From the NCBI RefSeq assembly GCF_000621705.1, contig NZ_JHXO01000011.1, positions 302,464-366,463 on the forward strand: 64,000 nucleotides of DNA, read 5' to 3'. Below the pieces are notes generated by a model. That model was not told the DNA's origin. It was given only the letters and a program-made list of their open reading frames with translations, and did not search any database. This DNA is from Prolixibacter bellariivorans ATCC BAA-1284 (lineage in GTDB: Bacteria > Bacteroidota > Bacteroidia > Bacteroidales > Prolixibacteraceae). Positions 35,322-44,250 of this stretch are shown here, piece after piece (position 1 is the first letter of the stretch; the number at the start of each line of letters is the position of its first letter). The position numbers and the translations under genes were made by a program.

Positions 35322-36239
35322 TCAGAGTATTTCAAATGTTGCCCCATCTTCGGCTGCATAGGTCTCCGGAAAAATGCTCCTTGCATCATTCACAATGGGC
35401 TCAATATCGTAGTAACGAGCGGAAAAGTGCCCCAGAATAAGTTTTTTTGCCGCTGCCTTTTGTGCCATTGTGGCTGCTTCGCCGGCCGTGGAATGATACG
35501 TTTTGTGAGCCCAATCTACCATATCGTTGGCGAAAGTGGCTTCGTGGTAAAGTAAATCGGCTCCCTGGATTGAGTCAATAGCTGGTTCGTGATAAATTGT
35601 GTCGGTACAAAACGCGTAGGAGCGTGGTTTCCCCGCTGGTAGGGTTAACTCTTTATGGGGAATGATTCGTCCATCGGGAAGCGTAAAATCACTTCCTTCT
35701 TTAATTTTTACCCGCTCCTTTAGCGGAATATCAAATTCCTCCAGTTTATCCTTTCGGAGATGCGGAAGTTTTGGTTGTTCGCTAAAGCGGAAGCCGCAAC
35801 AGGGAACACGATGCTTCAGTGGGAATGACTCGACTTTAATCTTTTTGTTCTCAAAGATTACCTGTGGGCGTTTGAAGTTAAGAGGATGAAAAACAACGCG
35901 GAAATCCATTTCGCTGCGAAAGAAAGCGGTGTGACAGTCGAGAATTTCCTGTAAAGGTGAATGCGCATAGATGTGCAGATCTGTTTTCCGTCCAAGCAAC
36001 GACATCGTGGAAAGTAATCCGGGTAACCCGAAAATGTGATCGCCATGAAGGTGTGAAATGAAAATTTGGTTAAGCTTTCCGATTCTGGCTTTGTATTTCC
36101 GGAGCTGAATCTGTGTGCCTTCGCCGCAGTCTATCAGGTACGGCTGATTGTTCAGAGTAACAACCTGAGATGTAGGGAAACGCCTGGACGTAGGGAGGGC
36201 CGAACTGCTTCCGAGAATGGTAACGGTAAACGGAATCAT
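35322..36239 (-). CDS. rnz: Ribonuclease Z
   Basis: Removes 3' extensions from tRNA precursors lacking an encoded CCA, as the tRNA-Asp genes in this window do. The 305-residue metallo-beta-lactamase protein has the N-terminal TILGSSSALPT. The zinc motif is FISHLHGDHIFGLPGLL (HxHxDH). YHEATFANDM and LGHFSARY carry later metal ligands. The ATG at 36239 (MIPFTVT) is favoured over one at 36257, which adds six residues. It follows the STAS gene after a terminator. Confidence 0.94.
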   Translation of the reverse strand: MIPFTVTILGSSSALPTSRRFPTSQVVTLNNQPYLIDCGEGTQIQLRKYKARIGKLNQIFISHLHGDHIFGLPGLLSTMSLLGRKTDLHIYAHSPLQEILDCHTAFFRSEMDFRVVFHPLNFKRPQVIFENKKIKVESFPLKHRVPCCGFRFSEQPKLPHLRKDKLEEFDIPLKERVKIKEGSDFTLPDGRIIPHKELTLPAGKPRSYAFCTDTIYHEPAIDSIQGADLLYHEATFANDMVDWAHKTYHSTAGEAATMAQKAAAKKLILGHFSARYYDIEPIVNDARSIFPETYAAEDGATFEIL

Positions 36240-36268
36240 AAAATGGTATTTGACCAAATATAAAAAGA

Positions 36269-36294
36269 AAGCCCGGCTTGTTCAAACCGGGCTT
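36269..36294 (-). terminator. Terminator of the STAS-domain gene
   Basis: The stem aagcccgg/ccgggctt (arms 36269-36276 and 36287-36294) is followed on the minus strand by TCTTTTT. Confidence 0.8.
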
Positions 36295-36315
36295 ATTCTT
36301 TATATCTGAAAAGAC

Positions 36316-36663
36316 TTATGCATCTTTCTTGAGCAGTTTACTGGCTTCCTTCTCATCGGTTGTGATGGTCAGAACCGTGTCGAGCATTGCCAGTTTTATC
36401 AGCTTGTCAACCATCGGTGTCAATCCGCATAAGACAAATTGTCCCGATACATTTTCACAAAGCCGGTTGCCTACTAACAGGGCGCTCAGACCCGAAGAGT
36501 CGCAATATGTACACTCACTGATATCGAGGACGATGTTCTTTTGTCCATTTTCCGTTGCCAATACCAGTTCCGATTTTAAATCGGGAGCGATAAGACTATC
36601 GAGTCTTTCGTTGTGCACCTGTATAACGGTGTAGCCTTCTTTATTCTGCGTACCAAAGTTCAT
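36316..36663 (-). CDS. STAS-domain protein, anti-sigma factor antagonist-like
   Basis: A 115-residue single STAS domain. The conserved phosphorylation region is CTYCDSSGLSALLVGNRL, where the serine after Asp is the residue phosphorylated in SpoIIAA/RsbV-type antagonists. Such proteins relay signals by partner switching with serine kinases. No kinase or phosphatase partner lies nearby, so the process controlled is unknown. It is cytoplasmic, 37 bp after rpsA on the same strand and with its own terminator. Confidence 0.87.
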   Translation of the reverse strand: MNFGTQNKEGYTVIQVHNERLDSLIAPDLKSELVLATENGQKNIVLDISECTYCDSSGLSALLVGNRLCENVSGQFVLCGLTPMVDKLIKLAMLDTVLTITTDEKEASKLLKKDA

Positions 36664-36700
36664 AGATGCAAGATAAGAAATTATGATGAATTACAATTTC

Positions 36701-38581
36701 TTAATCATTGTCTTTTTTTTCGTCTTTCTCCATCTGAGTTTTCAGTGCAGCCAGTTCGCTGATATCACCAAGGGTTGTTTTCTCCAGGTTGTCTTTGACA
36801 TTTTTCATACCCTTCTGAGCCTGCTTGGTAGCAGTTTTCTTCTTGGCGTTATCTTCAGCTTTCTTCACATCTTCGTATACACGCGAGTGTGACAGGATGA
36901 TGCGCTTAGCTGATTTGGAGAACTCGATTACTTTGAATTCCAGTTTTTCGTCGAGTTTCACCTGCGAACCGTCTTCTTTTACCAGATGACGAGGAGTAGC
37001 GAAACCTTCAACACCGTAAGGCAGTGAAATAACCGCTCCTTTGTCGAAGATATCGATAACGGTACCTTCGTGGATAGAATCAACCGTGAAGATGGTTTCG
37101 AATACATCCCATGGGTTTTCTTCCAGTTGCTTGTGTCCAAGGCTCAAACGACGGTTGTCTTTGTCGATATCGAGAACGACAACTTCGATGTCGGCGCCGA
37201 TAGAAGTAAATTCTGACGGATGTTTGATTTTCTTGGTCCAGCTCAGGTCGCTGATGTGGATCAGACCGTCAACACCTTCTTCGATTTCAACAAATACACC
37301 AAAGTTGGTGAAGTTGCGAACGCGTGCGGTGTGCTGCGAACCAACAGAATATTTCTCGTCGATTTTCTCCCATGGATCCGGTTTCAGCTGTTTGATACCC
37401 AGAGACATTTTGCGCTCTTCGCGGTCGAGGGTCAAAATCATAGCGTCTACTTCGTCTCCTACTTTCAGGAAGTCCTGTGCAGAACGCAGGTGCTGTGACC
37501 AACTCATTTCTGATACGTGAATCAGACCTTCAACACCGGTAGCGATTTCAACAAATGCTCCGTAATCAGCCAGAACAACCACTTTACCTTTCACGATATC
37601 GCCTACTTTCAGTTCGGCACTAAGGTTATCCCACGGATGTGGAGTCAGCTGTTTCAGACCAAGTGCAATACGTTTTTTGTCATCATCGAAGTCAAGAATA
37701 ACCACGTTGATTTTCTGATCGAGCTGTACGATTTCGCTCGGATGCGAAACACGGCCCCAGCTCAGGTCGGTAATGTGAATCAAACCGTCTACGCCACCCA
37801 GGTCGATGAATACACCGTAAGAGGTAATGTTTTTGACGGTTCCTTCGAGAACCTGACCTTTCTCGAGTTTCGAGATAATCTCTTTCTTCTGCTGCTCGAG
37901 TTCAGCTTCGATAAGTGCTTTGTGAGAAACAACCACGTTACGGAATTCCTGGTTGATTTTAACCACTTTGAATTCCATGGTTTTTCCAACATAAATGTCG
38001 TAGTCACGGATGGGCTTCACGTCGATTTGCGAACCGGGAAGGAAGGCTTCGATACCGAATACGTCGACAATCATACCACCTTTGGTGCGGCATTTGATGT
38101 AACCGGTAATTACTTCGTCTTTTTCCAATGCGGCATTTACGCGATCCCAGCTGCGCAGTGCGCGGGCTTTTTTGTGAGAGAGTACTAACTGACCTTTTTG
38201 ATCTTCGAGGCTTTCAACATATACCTCTACGGTGTCACCCACTTTCAGGTCAGGGTTGTAGCGGAATTCGTTCAGTGAAACGATACCATCCGATTTGTAG
38301 CCGATGTCAACAACGACTTCTCTTTTGTTCAGTGAAATTACTTTTCCGTCAACAACTTCTTTTTCCTGTAATACAGAAAGAGTGTCGTTGTACAGAGCAG
38401 TCATTTCATCTTTTTTCTCGCCAGTGGCTTCCAGAGATGTACCTTCAAAGGCATCCCAGTCGAAATCTTCGTCAGCCTCTTTTGAGGTAACTTTGCTTAC
38501 TTCCACCTTCTCGGCTTTAGTTTCTTCAGCAGCCTGGTTTACTGCTTCGGTTTGTTCCAGATTTTCTTTGTTTTCGCTCAT
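36701..38581 (-). CDS. rpsA: 30S ribosomal protein S1
   Basis: Binds mRNA at the ribosome and helps initiation, which matters in Bacteroidota with weak Shine-Dalgarno sites. The 626-residue protein has an acidic N-terminal region rich in Glu, Lys and Ala, then six S1 (OB-fold) domains from about 70 to 570. Their repeats include GVFIDLGGVDGLIHITDLSW, GAFVEIATGVEGLIHVSEMS and GVFVEIEEGVDGLIHISDLS. A lysine-rich C-terminal tail follows. The promoter at 38635-38664 matches consensus closely, as expected for a highly expressed gene. Confidence 0.97.
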   Translation of the reverse strand: MSENKENLEQTEAVNQAAEETKAEKVEVSKVTSKEADEDFDWDAFEGTSLEATGEKKDEMTALYNDTLSVLQEKEVVDGKVISLNKREVVVDIGYKSDGIVSLNEFRYNPDLKVGDTVEVYVESLEDQKGQLVLSHKKARALRSWDRVNAALEKDEVITGYIKCRTKGGMIVDVFGIEAFLPGSQIDVKPIRDYDIYVGKTMEFKVVKINQEFRNVVVSHKALIEAELEQQKKEIISKLEKGQVLEGTVKNITSYGVFIDLGGVDGLIHITDLSWGRVSHPSEIVQLDQKINVVILDFDDDKKRIALGLKQLTPHPWDNLSAELKVGDIVKGKVVVLADYGAFVEIATGVEGLIHVSEMSWSQHLRSAQDFLKVGDEVDAMILTLDREERKMSLGIKQLKPDPWEKIDEKYSVGSQHTARVRNFTNFGVFVEIEEGVDGLIHISDLSWTKKIKHPSEFTSIGADIEVVVLDIDKDNRRLSLGHKQLEENPWDVFETIFTVDSIHEGTVIDIFDKGAVISLPYGVEGFATPRHLVKEDGSQVKLDEKLEFKVIEFSKSAKRIILSHSRVYEDVKKAEDNAKKKTATKQAQKGMKNVKDNLEKTTLGDISELAALKTQMEKDEKKDND

Positions 38582-38634
38582 GTAATGTTAAGCTTGTAAC
38601 TTTTTATAAATTAGACATTATTTTGAATGCGCCG

Positions 38635-38664
38635 CAAAATTAGAACATAAACCCAACAAATCAA
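38635..38664 (-). promoter_or_regulatory. Promoter of rpsA
   Basis: TTG (38664-38662), an exact 19-bp spacer and TAATTTTG (38642-38635) on the minus strand match the Bacteroidota consensus. The leader to the ATG would be about 45 nt. Confidence 0.8.
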
Positions 38665-38787
38665 ATCTTTGGGTTTCTTTTTTACTGAAAGTCGGAGGTT
38701 TGCAGCGATATTGATGAGATTATTATCCGGTAGTCTTCCTTTCGTGTCCTGGTCATGCGTCGCTTTACGTAATGTATCTTTATTTTG

Positions 38788-38795
38788 TAACTTTG
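38788..38795 (+). promoter_or_regulatory. Predicted -7 box upstream of the UDP-xylose synthase gene
   Basis: TAACTTTG matches TAnnTTTG. The -33 position carries TTT rather than TTG. The box is 86 bp before the GTG start. Confidence 0.45.
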
Positions 38796-38880
38796 CTACT
38801 CCGCGACTGCCTTGGCTTCAATCTCTTTTAGACCTGGAACAAGGTGGCTGACGTGATGGTTTACTAAAACAGTTGGTTTT

Positions 38881-39834
38881 GTGAAAAAAATTCTGGTAAC
38901 CGGAGGAGCCGGTTTCATCGGTTCGCACTTGTGCAGCAGGCTGCTCGATGAAGGCAACGAGGTGATTTGTCTCGACAACTACTTCACTGGCTCAAAACGC
39001 AATGTACTTCCCTTGCTCGATAATCCTTACTTCGAACTGGTTCGCCACGATGTGACGATGCCTTATTTTATCGAAGTGGATGAGATCTATAATTTGGCCT
39101 GCCCTGCTTCACCGATTCATTACCAGGTGAATCCCATCAAAACCATCAAAACTTCGGTGATGGGCGCCATCAATATGTGCGGCTTGGCCAAACGTATTAA
39201 AGCGAAGATTTTGCAGGCCTCTACCAGCGAAGTGTATGGCGATCCGCAAATTCATCCGCAAACAGAAGATTACTGGGGTAACGTAAATCCCATTGGACCG
39301 CGCTCGTGTTACGACGAGGGTAAGCGTTGTGCTGAGTCGCTGATGATGAATTACCATTTGCAGAATGATGTTCGCATTAAAATCATTCGCATTTTCAATA
39401 CCTACGGGCCGCACATGAATCCGCATGACGGCCGCGTCGTTTCCAATTTTATTGTTCAGGCATTAACCGGAAAAGATATTACGGTTTACGGCGACGGACA
39501 TCAGACCCGGAGCTTTCAGTATGTGGATGATCTGATTGAAGGAATGATTCGGATGATGAATACGCCCGATGATTTTATCGGTCCGGTAAACGTTGGAAAT
39601 CCAAACGAATTTTCGATGCTCGAACTGGCTCAGGAAATTCTGAATATCACCGGCTCATCTTCAAAAATCATTCATCTTCCGGTCCAGCAGGATGACCCGG
39701 AGCAACGACAACCCGACATTTCACTGGCGAAAGAAAAACTGAATGGCTGGGAACCAACGATTCAGCTGCGGGAAGGCTTGGAAAATACCGTTGCCTATTT
39801 CGAGGAAATGCTCCGGCACGGTGAGTTGAAATAG
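38881..39834 (+). CDS. UDP-glucuronate decarboxylase (UDP-xylose synthase)
   Basis: An extended SDR of 317 residues that should convert UDP-glucuronate to UDP-xylose. It has [13 protein letters not shown] at the N-terminus and [19 protein letters not shown], which is characteristic of the UXS group. TSEVYGDP and the catalytic [11 protein letters not shown] (YxxxK) follow. [21 protein letters not shown] and [18 protein letters not shown] are typical C-terminal motifs. The start is GTG at 38881. In RmlABCD clusters this place is often held by rmlB, but the SCYDEGKR motif separates it from RmlB. Confidence 0.9.
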   Translation: MKKILVTGGAGFIGSHLCSRLLDEGNEVICLDNYFTGSKRNVLPLLDNPYFELVRHDVTMPYFIEVDEIYNLACPASPIHYQVNPIKTIKTSVMGAINMCGLAKRIKAKILQASTSEVYGDPQIHPQTEDYWGNVNPIGPRSCYDEGKRCAESLMMNYHLQNDVRIKIIRIFNTYGPHMNPHDGRVVSNFIVQALTGKDITVYGDGHQTRSFQYVDDLIEGMIRMMNTPDDFIGPVNVGNPNEFSMLELAQEILNITGSSSKIIHLPVQQDDPEQRQPDISLAKEKLNGWEPTIQLREGLENTVAYFEEMLRHGELK

Positions 39835-40002
39835 TGATTTTCGGGCTGAACAATATGTTTCAGAATACTCTTCCTGTGATCTTTTTCAAATACTCGTACC
39901 TTTAGCCTGTCGGAATTTATCATTGGCAAAGATGATATTGATATTCAGCTATTGCTGGAAATAATCCGACAATTATTACCAGACCGAAAACAAAGAAAGT
40001 AT

Positions 40003-40884
40003 ATGAAGGGAATTATCCTGGCAGGCGGTTCAGGCACACGTCTGTATCCAATTACTAAAAGCATTTCGAAGCAGTTGCTGCCCATCTACGATAAACCGAT
40101 GGTGTATTATCCGTTGTCGGTTTTGATGCTGGCTGGCATCAGGGAGGTGCTCATCATTACCACACCATCCGATAAAAATTATTTTCAAAATTTGCTGGAC
40201 GACGGTAGTCAGCTGGGCCTGCAGATTTCGTATGCCGAGCAGCCTTCGCCTGACGGATTGGCACAAGCGTTTATTATTGGTGAGGAATTCATTGGGAAAG
40301 ATGACGTTTGCCTGATTTTGGGCGACAATATTTTTCACGGTTACGGGTTTAGTCAAATGCTCGAGGATGCTGCGGCATATCGGGCGGGAGCCGTTGTTTT
40401 CGGTTACTATGTGAACGATCCGGAGCGTTATGGCGTTGTGGAATTTGCCGAGAATGGTAAGGTTCTTAGCCTGGAAGAAAAACCGTCCGAACCTAAATCG
40501 AATTATGCAGTGACCGGACTTTATTTCTATCCAAACGATGTGGTGGAAAAAGCAAAAACATTGAAACCATCGGAGCGGGGCGAACTGGAAATTACAGATT
40601 TGAATCGTTTGTACCTTGATGAAGGCAAATTGCGTGTGAAGCTGTTGGGACGAGGCATGGCCTGGCTCGATACCGGAACGCACGAGAGTCTGATTCAGGC
40701 ATCGAATTTTATCGCCACCATTGAGCAACGCCAGGGATTGAAAGTGGCCTGTCTCGAGGAGATTGCTTACAACAAAGGTTGGATCAGTCGCGAAGAGTTG
40801 CTCGCATTGGCTGAACCTTTGAAGAAAAATCAATATGGCCAGTACCTGTTGCGTTTGGCCAATCAAAAAAATGCACCTTTTTAA
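40003..40884 (+). CDS. rmlA: Glucose-1-phosphate thymidylyltransferase
   Basis: Makes dTDP-glucose, the first step to dTDP-L-rhamnose. The 293-residue protein begins [20 protein letters not shown] and has [28 protein letters not shown] and ARGEL-like [33 protein letters not shown] near 220 marks the RmlA group. The ATG at 40003 is chosen because an upstream in-frame codon at 39952 adds residues unlike the family. rmlC follows after 7 bp. Confidence 0.96.
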   Translation: MKGIILAGGSGTRLYPITKSISKQLLPIYDKPMVYYPLSVLMLAGIREVLIITTPSDKNYFQNLLDDGSQLGLQISYAEQPSPDGLAQAFIIGEEFIGKDDVCLILGDNIFHGYGFSQMLEDAAAYRAGAVVFGYYVNDPERYGVVEFAENGKVLSLEEKPSEPKSNYAVTGLYFYPNDVVEKAKTLKPSERGELEITDLNRLYLDEGKLRVKLLGRGMAWLDTGTHESLIQASNFIATIEQRQGLKVACLEEIAYNKGWISREELLALAEPLKKNQYGQYLLRLANQKNAPF

Positions 40885-40891
40885 CTGATTT

Positions 40892-41461
40892 ATGGAGATT
40901 GAAAAGACGGACCTGCCGGGATTGTTGATTGTAAACCCGAAGATTTTCCTTGATGAGCGCGGATATTTTTATGAAAGTTACAATCAGCAAAAATACCACG
41001 AGGCGGGAATCGATACAATATTTGTTCAGGATAATGAATCACGTTCGGTAAGAGGAGTGGTGCGTGGATTGCATTATCAATTAGCTCCTCATGCACAAGC
41101 GAAACTGGTTCGCGTACTCGAGGGAACTGTTTTTGATGTGGCAGTAGATATCCGGAAGGATTCGCCCACTTTTGGACAATGGTTTGGTGTGGAACTTTCC
41201 GCTGAAAATAAAAAGCAGCTGTACATACCGGAAGGTTTTGCCCACGGATTTTCGGTATTGAGCGAAACCGCTGTGCTGGCTTATAAATGCAACGAGTTTT
41301 ATCATCCGGAATCGGAAAGAGGAATTGCGTTGGACGACCCCGATCTCAATATTGACTGGAAAATTCCCTCTCAGGAATTCATTGTTTCGGAAAAAGACAA
41401 AAAAAGCCCTCGCTTCCGTGATGCAAAAATGAATTTTATCTTTGCTGATAATCAAATCTAA
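40892..41461 (+). CDS. rmlC: dTDP-4-dehydrorhamnose 3,5-epimerase
   Basis: Third step of dTDP-rhamnose synthesis. The 189-residue cupin has FLDERGYFYESYNQQKY, the catalytic-histidine segment VRGLHYQLAPHAQAKLVRV and VFDVAVDIRKDSPTFGQWF. YIPEGFAHGFSVLSE and a YKCNEFYHPESERGI segment are also typical. It lies between rmlA and rmlD. Confidence 0.96.
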   Translation: MEIEKTDLPGLLIVNPKIFLDERGYFYESYNQQKYHEAGIDTIFVQDNESRSVRGVVRGLHYQLAPHAQAKLVRVLEGTVFDVAVDIRKDSPTFGQWFGVELSAENKKQLYIPEGFAHGFSVLSETAVLAYKCNEFYHPESERGIALDDPDLNIDWKIPSQEFIVSEKDKKSPRFRDAKMNFIFADNQI

Positions 41462-41554
41462 AATAGAGTAGCCAATCATTCCGAGAGATTCATGTGTCGC
41501 AGGTTTTAGGATATCTTGCGATTCCGATTTTCTTTCGGAAAAGAAGTAATTATT

Positions 41555-42424
41555 ATGAAGATTCTTATAACCGGATCCTCCGGTCAGTTGGGAAGTGAAT
41601 TCAAAGAGTTAGACAAGGAAACTCCGCAACATCAGTTCCTGTTTACCGATGTAGATGAACTGGATATTACCAATCCGGATGCGTTGGCAGAATATTTTTC
41701 CAAAGAAAATCCGGGGCTGGTGGTAAACTGTGCGGCCTACACCGCTGTTGATAAAGCAGAGGACGAACCGGAGAAAGCCGGGCTTATCAATCGCGATGCT
41801 GTCCGGAATCTGGCGTATGCCTGTCATGCGTCTGGTTCCCGTTTTATTCATATTTCAACCGATTACGTGTTCGACGGAAAAAATTTCCGACCTTACGTGG
41901 AGAATGATCCGGTGAACCCGGTTTCGGCTTACGGACGGACAAAGATGGAAGGCGAAGGTGAATTGCTCCTGGCCGGAATCAAAGGTGTGGTGATTCGCAC
42001 ATCGTGGTTGTATTCGTCGTTTGGAAATAATTTCGTGAAAACGATGATCAGGCTGGGTAAGGAACGGGACGAACTGAACGTGGTTTTCGATCAGATTGGA
42101 ACGCCTACTTATGCCCGCGATCTGGCGAAAGCCGTCATCGCGATAGCCGATAAACTGATGAATGATCCGGCTGATTTTAAACGCGGGATCTATCACTTTT
42201 CAAACGAAGGAGTGGCCAGTTGGTACGATTTCACGTTGGCGATTCACGAATTGCACGGAGGAATCGATTGTAAAGTCTTCCCGGTAGGTTCGGAAGAATT
42301 TCCAACCAAAGCACCACGTCCTCATTATTCTGTTCTGAACAAAACGAAAATAAAATCAACCTTCGGCCTGTCAATTCCCCATTGGCGGGAGAGCCTGAAG
42401 GAGTGTATAACAAAACTTAAATAA
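41555..42424 (+). CDS. rmlD: dTDP-4-dehydrorhamnose reductase
   Basis: Final NAD(P)H-dependent step to dTDP-L-rhamnose. The 289-residue SDR starts MKILITGSSGQLGSEF, then has NCAAYTAVDKAEDEPEKA, the STDYVFDGK motif and catalytic YGRTKMEGE. The RTSWLYSSFGNNFVKTM segment is diagnostic. The ATG at 41555 is preferred over an in-frame codon at 41516. The phosphohexomutase gene follows after 7 bp, so it may supply glucose 1-phosphate to the same pathway. Confidence 0.95.
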   Translation: MKILITGSSGQLGSEFKELDKETPQHQFLFTDVDELDITNPDALAEYFSKENPGLVVNCAAYTAVDKAEDEPEKAGLINRDAVRNLAYACHASGSRFIHISTDYVFDGKNFRPYVENDPVNPVSAYGRTKMEGEGELLLAGIKGVVIRTSWLYSSFGNNFVKTMIRLGKERDELNVVFDQIGTPTYARDLAKAVIAIADKLMNDPADFKRGIYHFSNEGVASWYDFTLAIHELHGGIDCKVFPVGSEEFPTKAPRPHYSVLNKTKIKSTFGLSIPHWRESLKECITKLK

Positions 42425-42431
42425 TATCCGG

Positions 42432-44177
42432 ATGAAGCAAAATGACGTTCTGGAGATGGTCAAAGCCAAAGCAAATGAATGGCTGACCGGAAATTACGAC
42501 GAAGAGACAAAAGCGGAAATAAAACGCTTGCTCGAAAATGATGATAATACCGAGTTAATCGACGCTTTTTACAGGGACCTTGAATTTGGTACCGGCGGAT
42601 TGCGCGGCATCATGGGAGCGGGTTCGAACCGTATGAACATTTATACGGTGGGAGCTGCAACCCAGGGTTTGAGCAATTACCTGAAAATTGCTTTTGCGGA
42701 TTTGGAGCAAATCAAGGTGGCTATCGGTCACGATTGCCGCAACAACAGCCGCCTGTTTGCCGAAACGGCTGCAAAAATTTTCTCAGCGAACGGTTTCAAG
42801 GTGTATCTCTTCGAAGATTTGCGTCCAACTCCGGAGCTCTCATACGCTATACGCGAATTGGGTTGTCAGAGTGGAATTATCCTGACAGCCTCGCATAATC
42901 CGAAAGAATATAATGGTTACAAAGCCTACTGGGACGATGGTTCGCAGGTCGTTTCTCCGCACGATGTGAACATCATCAAGGAAGTGGGAAAAGTAAAAGT
43001 AGACGATATTCGTTTTGACGGAAGTGAAGAGAATATCATCAGCATGGGTGCTGACATGGATGAAAAGTTCCTTAGCAAAGTAGTAACGGTTTCGCTTTCG
43101 CCGGATGTCGTGAAGAGGCAGAAAGACCTGAAAATCGTTTATACGCCCATTCACGGAACCGGTGTAAAACTGGTGCCGATGGCACTTAGTCGCATGGGCT
43201 TTACGAATGTGATTCACATTCCCGAACAGGATGTGGTCAGTGGTGATTTCCCAACGGTTGTTTCTCCAAATCCGGAAGAACCGGCTGCGATGAAACTGGC
43301 GATGGAAAAAGCGGCAGAAGTGGATGCCGACATTGTGATGGCTACCGACCCGGACGCCGACCGTATTGGTGTGGCAGTGAAAAACGATAAAGGCGAGTTC
43401 TTTATCGTGAACGGAAACCAAACCGTGTTGCTGTTCCTCTACTACATCATCACCAAACGGAAAGAAAAAGGAGACCTTGTCGGGAATGAGTTCGTGGTAA
43501 AAACCATTGTGACTTCTGAACTGGTTGCCGAAATAGCCCGTCGCAACGATGTGGAGTATTACGATTGCTACACCGGTTTCAAATACATTGCCGACGTTAT
43601 TCGTGAAAACGAAGGTGTGAAGAAATACATCGGAGGTGGTGAGGAAAGTTTTGGATTCCTTCCGGCCGACTTCGTTCGTGATAAGGATGCGGTTTCTTCT
43701 TGCGCGCTGATGGCCGAGGTTGCTGCCTGGGCAAAAGACAGTGGCAAATCGCTGTACGAACTGTTGCAGGACATATACCTCGAGTACGGTTTCTCGAAAG
43801 AGCGCATGAAATATGTGGTGCGTAAAGGAAAAGCCGGCGCGGAGGAAATCCAGCAGATGATGGTCAACTTCCGTGAAAATCCGCCGAAAGAACTGGCTGG
43901 TTCCAAAGTGGCTGTTGTGAAAGATTACAGTACCCTGAAAACGAAGAATCTGCTCGATGGTTCGGAAACCGATATCGATCAGAAAGAAACATCGAACGTA
44001 CTTCAGTTTTTCACCGAAGATGGTTCGAAAGTTTCTGTTCGGCCTTCCGGTACCGAACCCAAAATCAAATTCTACATCGAAGTAAAAGGCAAGTTGGAAT
44101 CGCGCGAACAATTCGATCAGTTGGATGCCGAAGCGAATGAAAAAGTCGACAAGGTGATGGCCGACATGGGCTTGTAG
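42432..44177 (+). CDS. Phosphohexomutase (phosphoglucomutase/phosphomannomutase)
   Basis: Interconverts hexose 1- and 6-phosphates. The 581-residue alpha-D-phosphohexomutase has FGTGGLRGIMGAGSNRMN near 50. The phosphoserine loop is ILTASHNPKEYNGYK near 155 and the metal-binding loop ATDPDADRIGVAV near 310. The sugar-binding GGGEESFGFLPADF is near 400 and the phosphate-binding SVRPSGTEPKIKFY near 535. The length matches the PgcA-like group of Bacteroidota and Firmicutes. Its place after rmlD suggests glucose 1-phosphate supply. A strong terminator follows. Confidence 0.95.
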   Translation: MKQNDVLEMVKAKANEWLTGNYDEETKAEIKRLLENDDNTELIDAFYRDLEFGTGGLRGIMGAGSNRMNIYTVGAATQGLSNYLKIAFADLEQIKVAIGHDCRNNSRLFAETAAKIFSANGFKVYLFEDLRPTPELSYAIRELGCQSGIILTASHNPKEYNGYKAYWDDGSQVVSPHDVNIIKEVGKVKVDDIRFDGSEENIISMGADMDEKFLSKVVTVSLSPDVVKRQKDLKIVYTPIHGTGVKLVPMALSRMGFTNVIHIPEQDVVSGDFPTVVSPNPEEPAAMKLAMEKAAEVDADIVMATDPDADRIGVAVKNDKGEFFIVNGNQTVLLFLYYIITKRKEKGDLVGNEFVVKTIVTSELVAEIARRNDVEYYDCYTGFKYIADVIRENEGVKKYIGGGEESFGFLPADFVRDKDAVSSCALMAEVAAWAKDSGKSLYELLQDIYLEYGFSKERMKYVVRKGKAGAEEIQQMMVNFRENPPKELAGSKVAVVKDYSTLKTKNLLDGSETDIDQKETSNVLQFFTEDGSKVSVRPSGTEPKIKFYIEVKGKLESREQFDQLDAEANEKVDKVMADMGL

Positions 44178-44198
44178 ATCCTGAATCAGATAATAATA

Positions 44199-44234
44199 AA
44201 ACGGCCTCTCATTCATTGGGAGGCCGTTTCTTTT
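44199..44234 (+). terminator. Terminator of the nucleotide-sugar unit
   Basis: The perfect stem aaacggcctc/gaggccgttt (arms 44199-44208 and 44220-44229) is followed by a T-rich tail. Confidence 0.88.
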
Positions 44235-44250
44235 TGTATGAAAAAATAAT

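Noticed and set aside
37517..38188. Plus-strand frame opposite rpsA
   Set aside because: Antisense to the S1 gene, and its repeated look simply reflects the S1 domain repeats.
38881..39834. dTDP-glucose 4,6-dehydratase (rmlB)
   Set aside because: The motifs CPASPIHYQ and SCYDEGKR belong to UDP-glucuronate decarboxylases, although the position suggests rmlB.
42840..44216. Long minus-strand reading frame (458 codons) opposite the phosphohexomutase gene
   Set aside because: It lies wholly antisense to a clear, motif-bearing gene and its His/Phe-rich product matches no family; it mirrors codon bias of the sense gene.
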